From the NCBI GenBank assembly GCA_964019335.1, contig OZ025654.1, positions 248,001-312,000 of the forward strand: 64,000 bases of DNA, given 5' to 3'. Under the pieces are notes generated by a model. It did no database searches. It was given only the letters and a program-made list of their open reading frames with translations, and was not told the origin of the DNA. Origin of the DNA: Diplonema japonicum (lineage: Eukaryota; Euglenozoa; Diplonemea; Diplonemida; Diplonemidae). Within the stretch, counting starts at the first letter, position 1; each line of letters opens with the position of its first letter. The position numbers and the translations under genes are program-made. Of this stretch, positions 62,679-64,000 are shown piece by piece.

Positions 62679-64000
62679 TCATACCCAATAATCGGCTTCG
62701 GAAACTACATTTTTGATAATCTCCCTCCGCCTGCTCGCCACAGTAATAAAAGGCTCAGTGTAGCTGGGGAACTGTTCTAGAATCTCGCGAAACCCAACCG
62801 CAGATAAATAATACATTTCGCTGTAGGTTTCCAGGTGAAGGTCCGCGGGCTGAGGAACACCTAGCAAACACGAAATCTCACCCCAGAAAGTGTCCACGCT
62901 TTCAATAACCTTTTTGTTTTCCCTCTTTTGTTATTTTTCTTTTTTTCCATACCGTATTTTCGACAGAAGCTATCGCCTTGCCCTTGAAAATAAAATAAAT
63001 CCCTGTTGCTGTAACGTCGAACTGCTGTCCCCTTTCAACGAGCACCTCTCCAGGGGCACCAAAGCGCAAGGATAACTTTGATACAATCCTGGCTAGAAAC
63101 ATGGGATTCTTACAAGTTCGCAGTATGTCGACCCTTTCAGCAGCGCGGATGTTCGCAAAGTAAGAAAGCTCACCGACCAGTTCCTCAGGCAGCTCTTCTT
63201 TCAGATCATCGAACTGACCCTCGTATACCTGCTTTGTCTTCGACCACAGCATTCTGTGGTATTTAAGAATGTCACTGGTGGTGGGCTCGTCCAGCCGACG
63301 GTGCTCGGCTACTGCGACAATCATGTCCAACCGGTTAAGAAAGACCTCATTGTGCGTCATCTTCATAGTTGTCTGCAGGTAAGCGATGACCGTAGCAAAG
63401 ATGGCGATCCCTGCAACAACAAGTATGATGCACATCATGGTCTGCTTGTCCGTGATGGGCCACGGTTGTCCGTACCCTGCAAACCCTCTGATCGCCCAGT
63501 GGAACCCGATGAGGTTTCGTTCCACAGTATTCATTTTGTCATAATCTTCTATTCTAAAGTACGCCCCCTGAGCACTCCAACCATACCCGTAGATAAGCTT
63601 GTCGTTCTGTGTGCCTGGTTCGTCCGTCACAATGTTGCACACAACCCCCGTCCAGTACAGGACGTACACCAACATGCATAGGTTTATGACTATTTTAATA
63701 AACACAGGAGACTCTTCCGACATGAACGATTCGCCGCAAGACTGAACAAGCCCTGGGAATCTAGCCAGGTTCAGCATTCTGTTTAATCTCACCCACGTGT
63801 ATTTTCCAAGCACCTCTTTGTCCGCCATTAGAAAAAACAGTTCCCAAGGAAGACACGCGATCAAATCGGTTATGAACCACCCGTGAAGATAAATCTCTGT
63901 GATCTGCTCGGGGGAGGTTATCCTTATGCCCCTGTCATTTGTGACAGGCTCGCGGAAGTTCAATACGATGTCTACGAAATACACACAGTCGCATATGTAG
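62679..64000 (-). CDS. K+ channel of CNG/HCN/EAG type with C-terminal CNBD-like domain, 5' end outside window
   Basis: Exons on the minus strand: 62909-62679 (last) and 64000-62953 (continues off the window). The visible protein starts YICDCVYFVDIVLNFR (S2/S3), then S4-like KYTWVRLNRMLNLARF with few Arg/Lys, S5 (FIKIVINLCMLVYVLYW), a pore with GFHWAIRGFAGYGQPWPIT (GYG filter, K+-selective), S6 (CIILVVAGIAIFATVIAYL), a C-linker helix bundle and a cyclic-nucleotide-binding fold (about the last 110 residues, split by an intron). In the phosphate-binding cassette FWGEISCLLG is kept, but the following PxxADLHLET lacks the usual Arg, so cyclic-nucleotide binding may be lost. It probably sits in the plasma membrane. 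The missing N-terminus prevents finer classification. Confidence 0.88.
62910..62952 (-). other. Channel gene intron, 43 nt
   Basis: GTATGG donor, AACAAAAAG acceptor, phase 0. It joins KGKAIASVENT to VIESVDTFWGEISCLLG inside the CNBD. The reading without splicing stops soon after. Confidence 0.85.

Noticed and set aside
1..64000. tRNA, rRNA, snRNA or spliced-leader RNA genes
   Set aside because: I looked for conserved internal boxes and known leader-like words on both strands and found none that I could support.
1..64000. Prokaryotic or phage origin
   Set aside because: Spliceosomal introns, RAD21, p24 and class III receptor cyclases with HAMP/TM layout in long non-coding spacers argue for a eukaryotic nuclear genome.

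Overview
This is nuclear DNA from a protist. It has canonical GT-AG spliceosomal introns, eukaryote-only genes (RAD21 cohesin kleisin, a p24 cargo receptor, ankyrin/ubiquitin-like proteins, class III nucleotide cyclases, a K+/CNG-type channel), the standard code (TAA, TAG and TGA all end convincing genes) and long, repeat-filled, homopolymer-rich spacers. Every convincing intact gene over 64 kb lies on the minus strand. Most start codons lie just downstream of a pyrimidine tract plus AG, followed by a short purine-rich leader. Together this suggests polycistronic transcription with spliced-leader trans-splicing, as in Euglenozoa. Because cis-introns are also present, a diplonemid-like euglenozoan is my best guess. 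This is inference: no spliced-leader RNA gene was found.

Layout, in window coordinates (transcription runs right to left). 1-6.5 kb: no gene, several repeat families. 6.5-8.9 kb: kelch/EGF/TM receptor with a degenerate cyclase domain. 9.2-10.0 kb: ubiquitin-like plus ankyrin protein. 12.4-14.1 kb: secreted beta-propeller (LVIVD-like) protein. 17.1-20.1 kb: receptor adenylate cyclase. 20.9-22.2 kb: fragments of non-LTR retroelements. 22.3-28.7 kb: no intact gene. 28.8-31.1 kb: second kelch/cyclase-like receptor. 31.3-31.7 kb: small basic protein. 32.2-34.6 kb: RAD21 with four exons, followed by a collapsed RAD21 relic (34.7-35.1 kb). 35.2-36.5 and 44.9-46.3 kb: two possibly related basic helical proteins. 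38.8-42.2 kb: propeller/mucin-stalk/polytopic membrane protein. 43.4-44.2 kb: Cys- and Pro-rich membrane protein. 47.5-51.8 kb: molybdo-flavoenzyme of the xanthine dehydrogenase/aldehyde oxidase family with three introns of 31-34 nt. 52.4-53.0 kb: p24. 53.6-54.3 kb: another retroelement relic. 56.2-56.6 kb: ankyrin fragment, on the plus strand. 57.5-59.9 kb: second mucin-stalk/polytopic protein. 61.4-62.7 kb: two tandem copies of a repeat of about 600 bp. 62.7-64.0 kb: cation channel with a C-terminal cyclic-nucleotide-binding-like domain, running off the window.

Themes. (i) The window is rich in surface and signalling proteins: one probably active adenylate cyclase, two receptors with a cyclase-like domain that has lost the catalytic residues, and a CNG-type channel. 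A cyclic-nucleotide circuit is possible but not shown. (ii) Two membrane proteins share a DTPAP-repeat stalk and a multi-TM C-terminus, and look like an undescribed receptor family. (iii) The spacers hold several dispersed repeat families, including a GGAAAC-rich inverted-repeat element (five copies) and an element with TAGTGGTGAA inverted ends lying between two of those copies.
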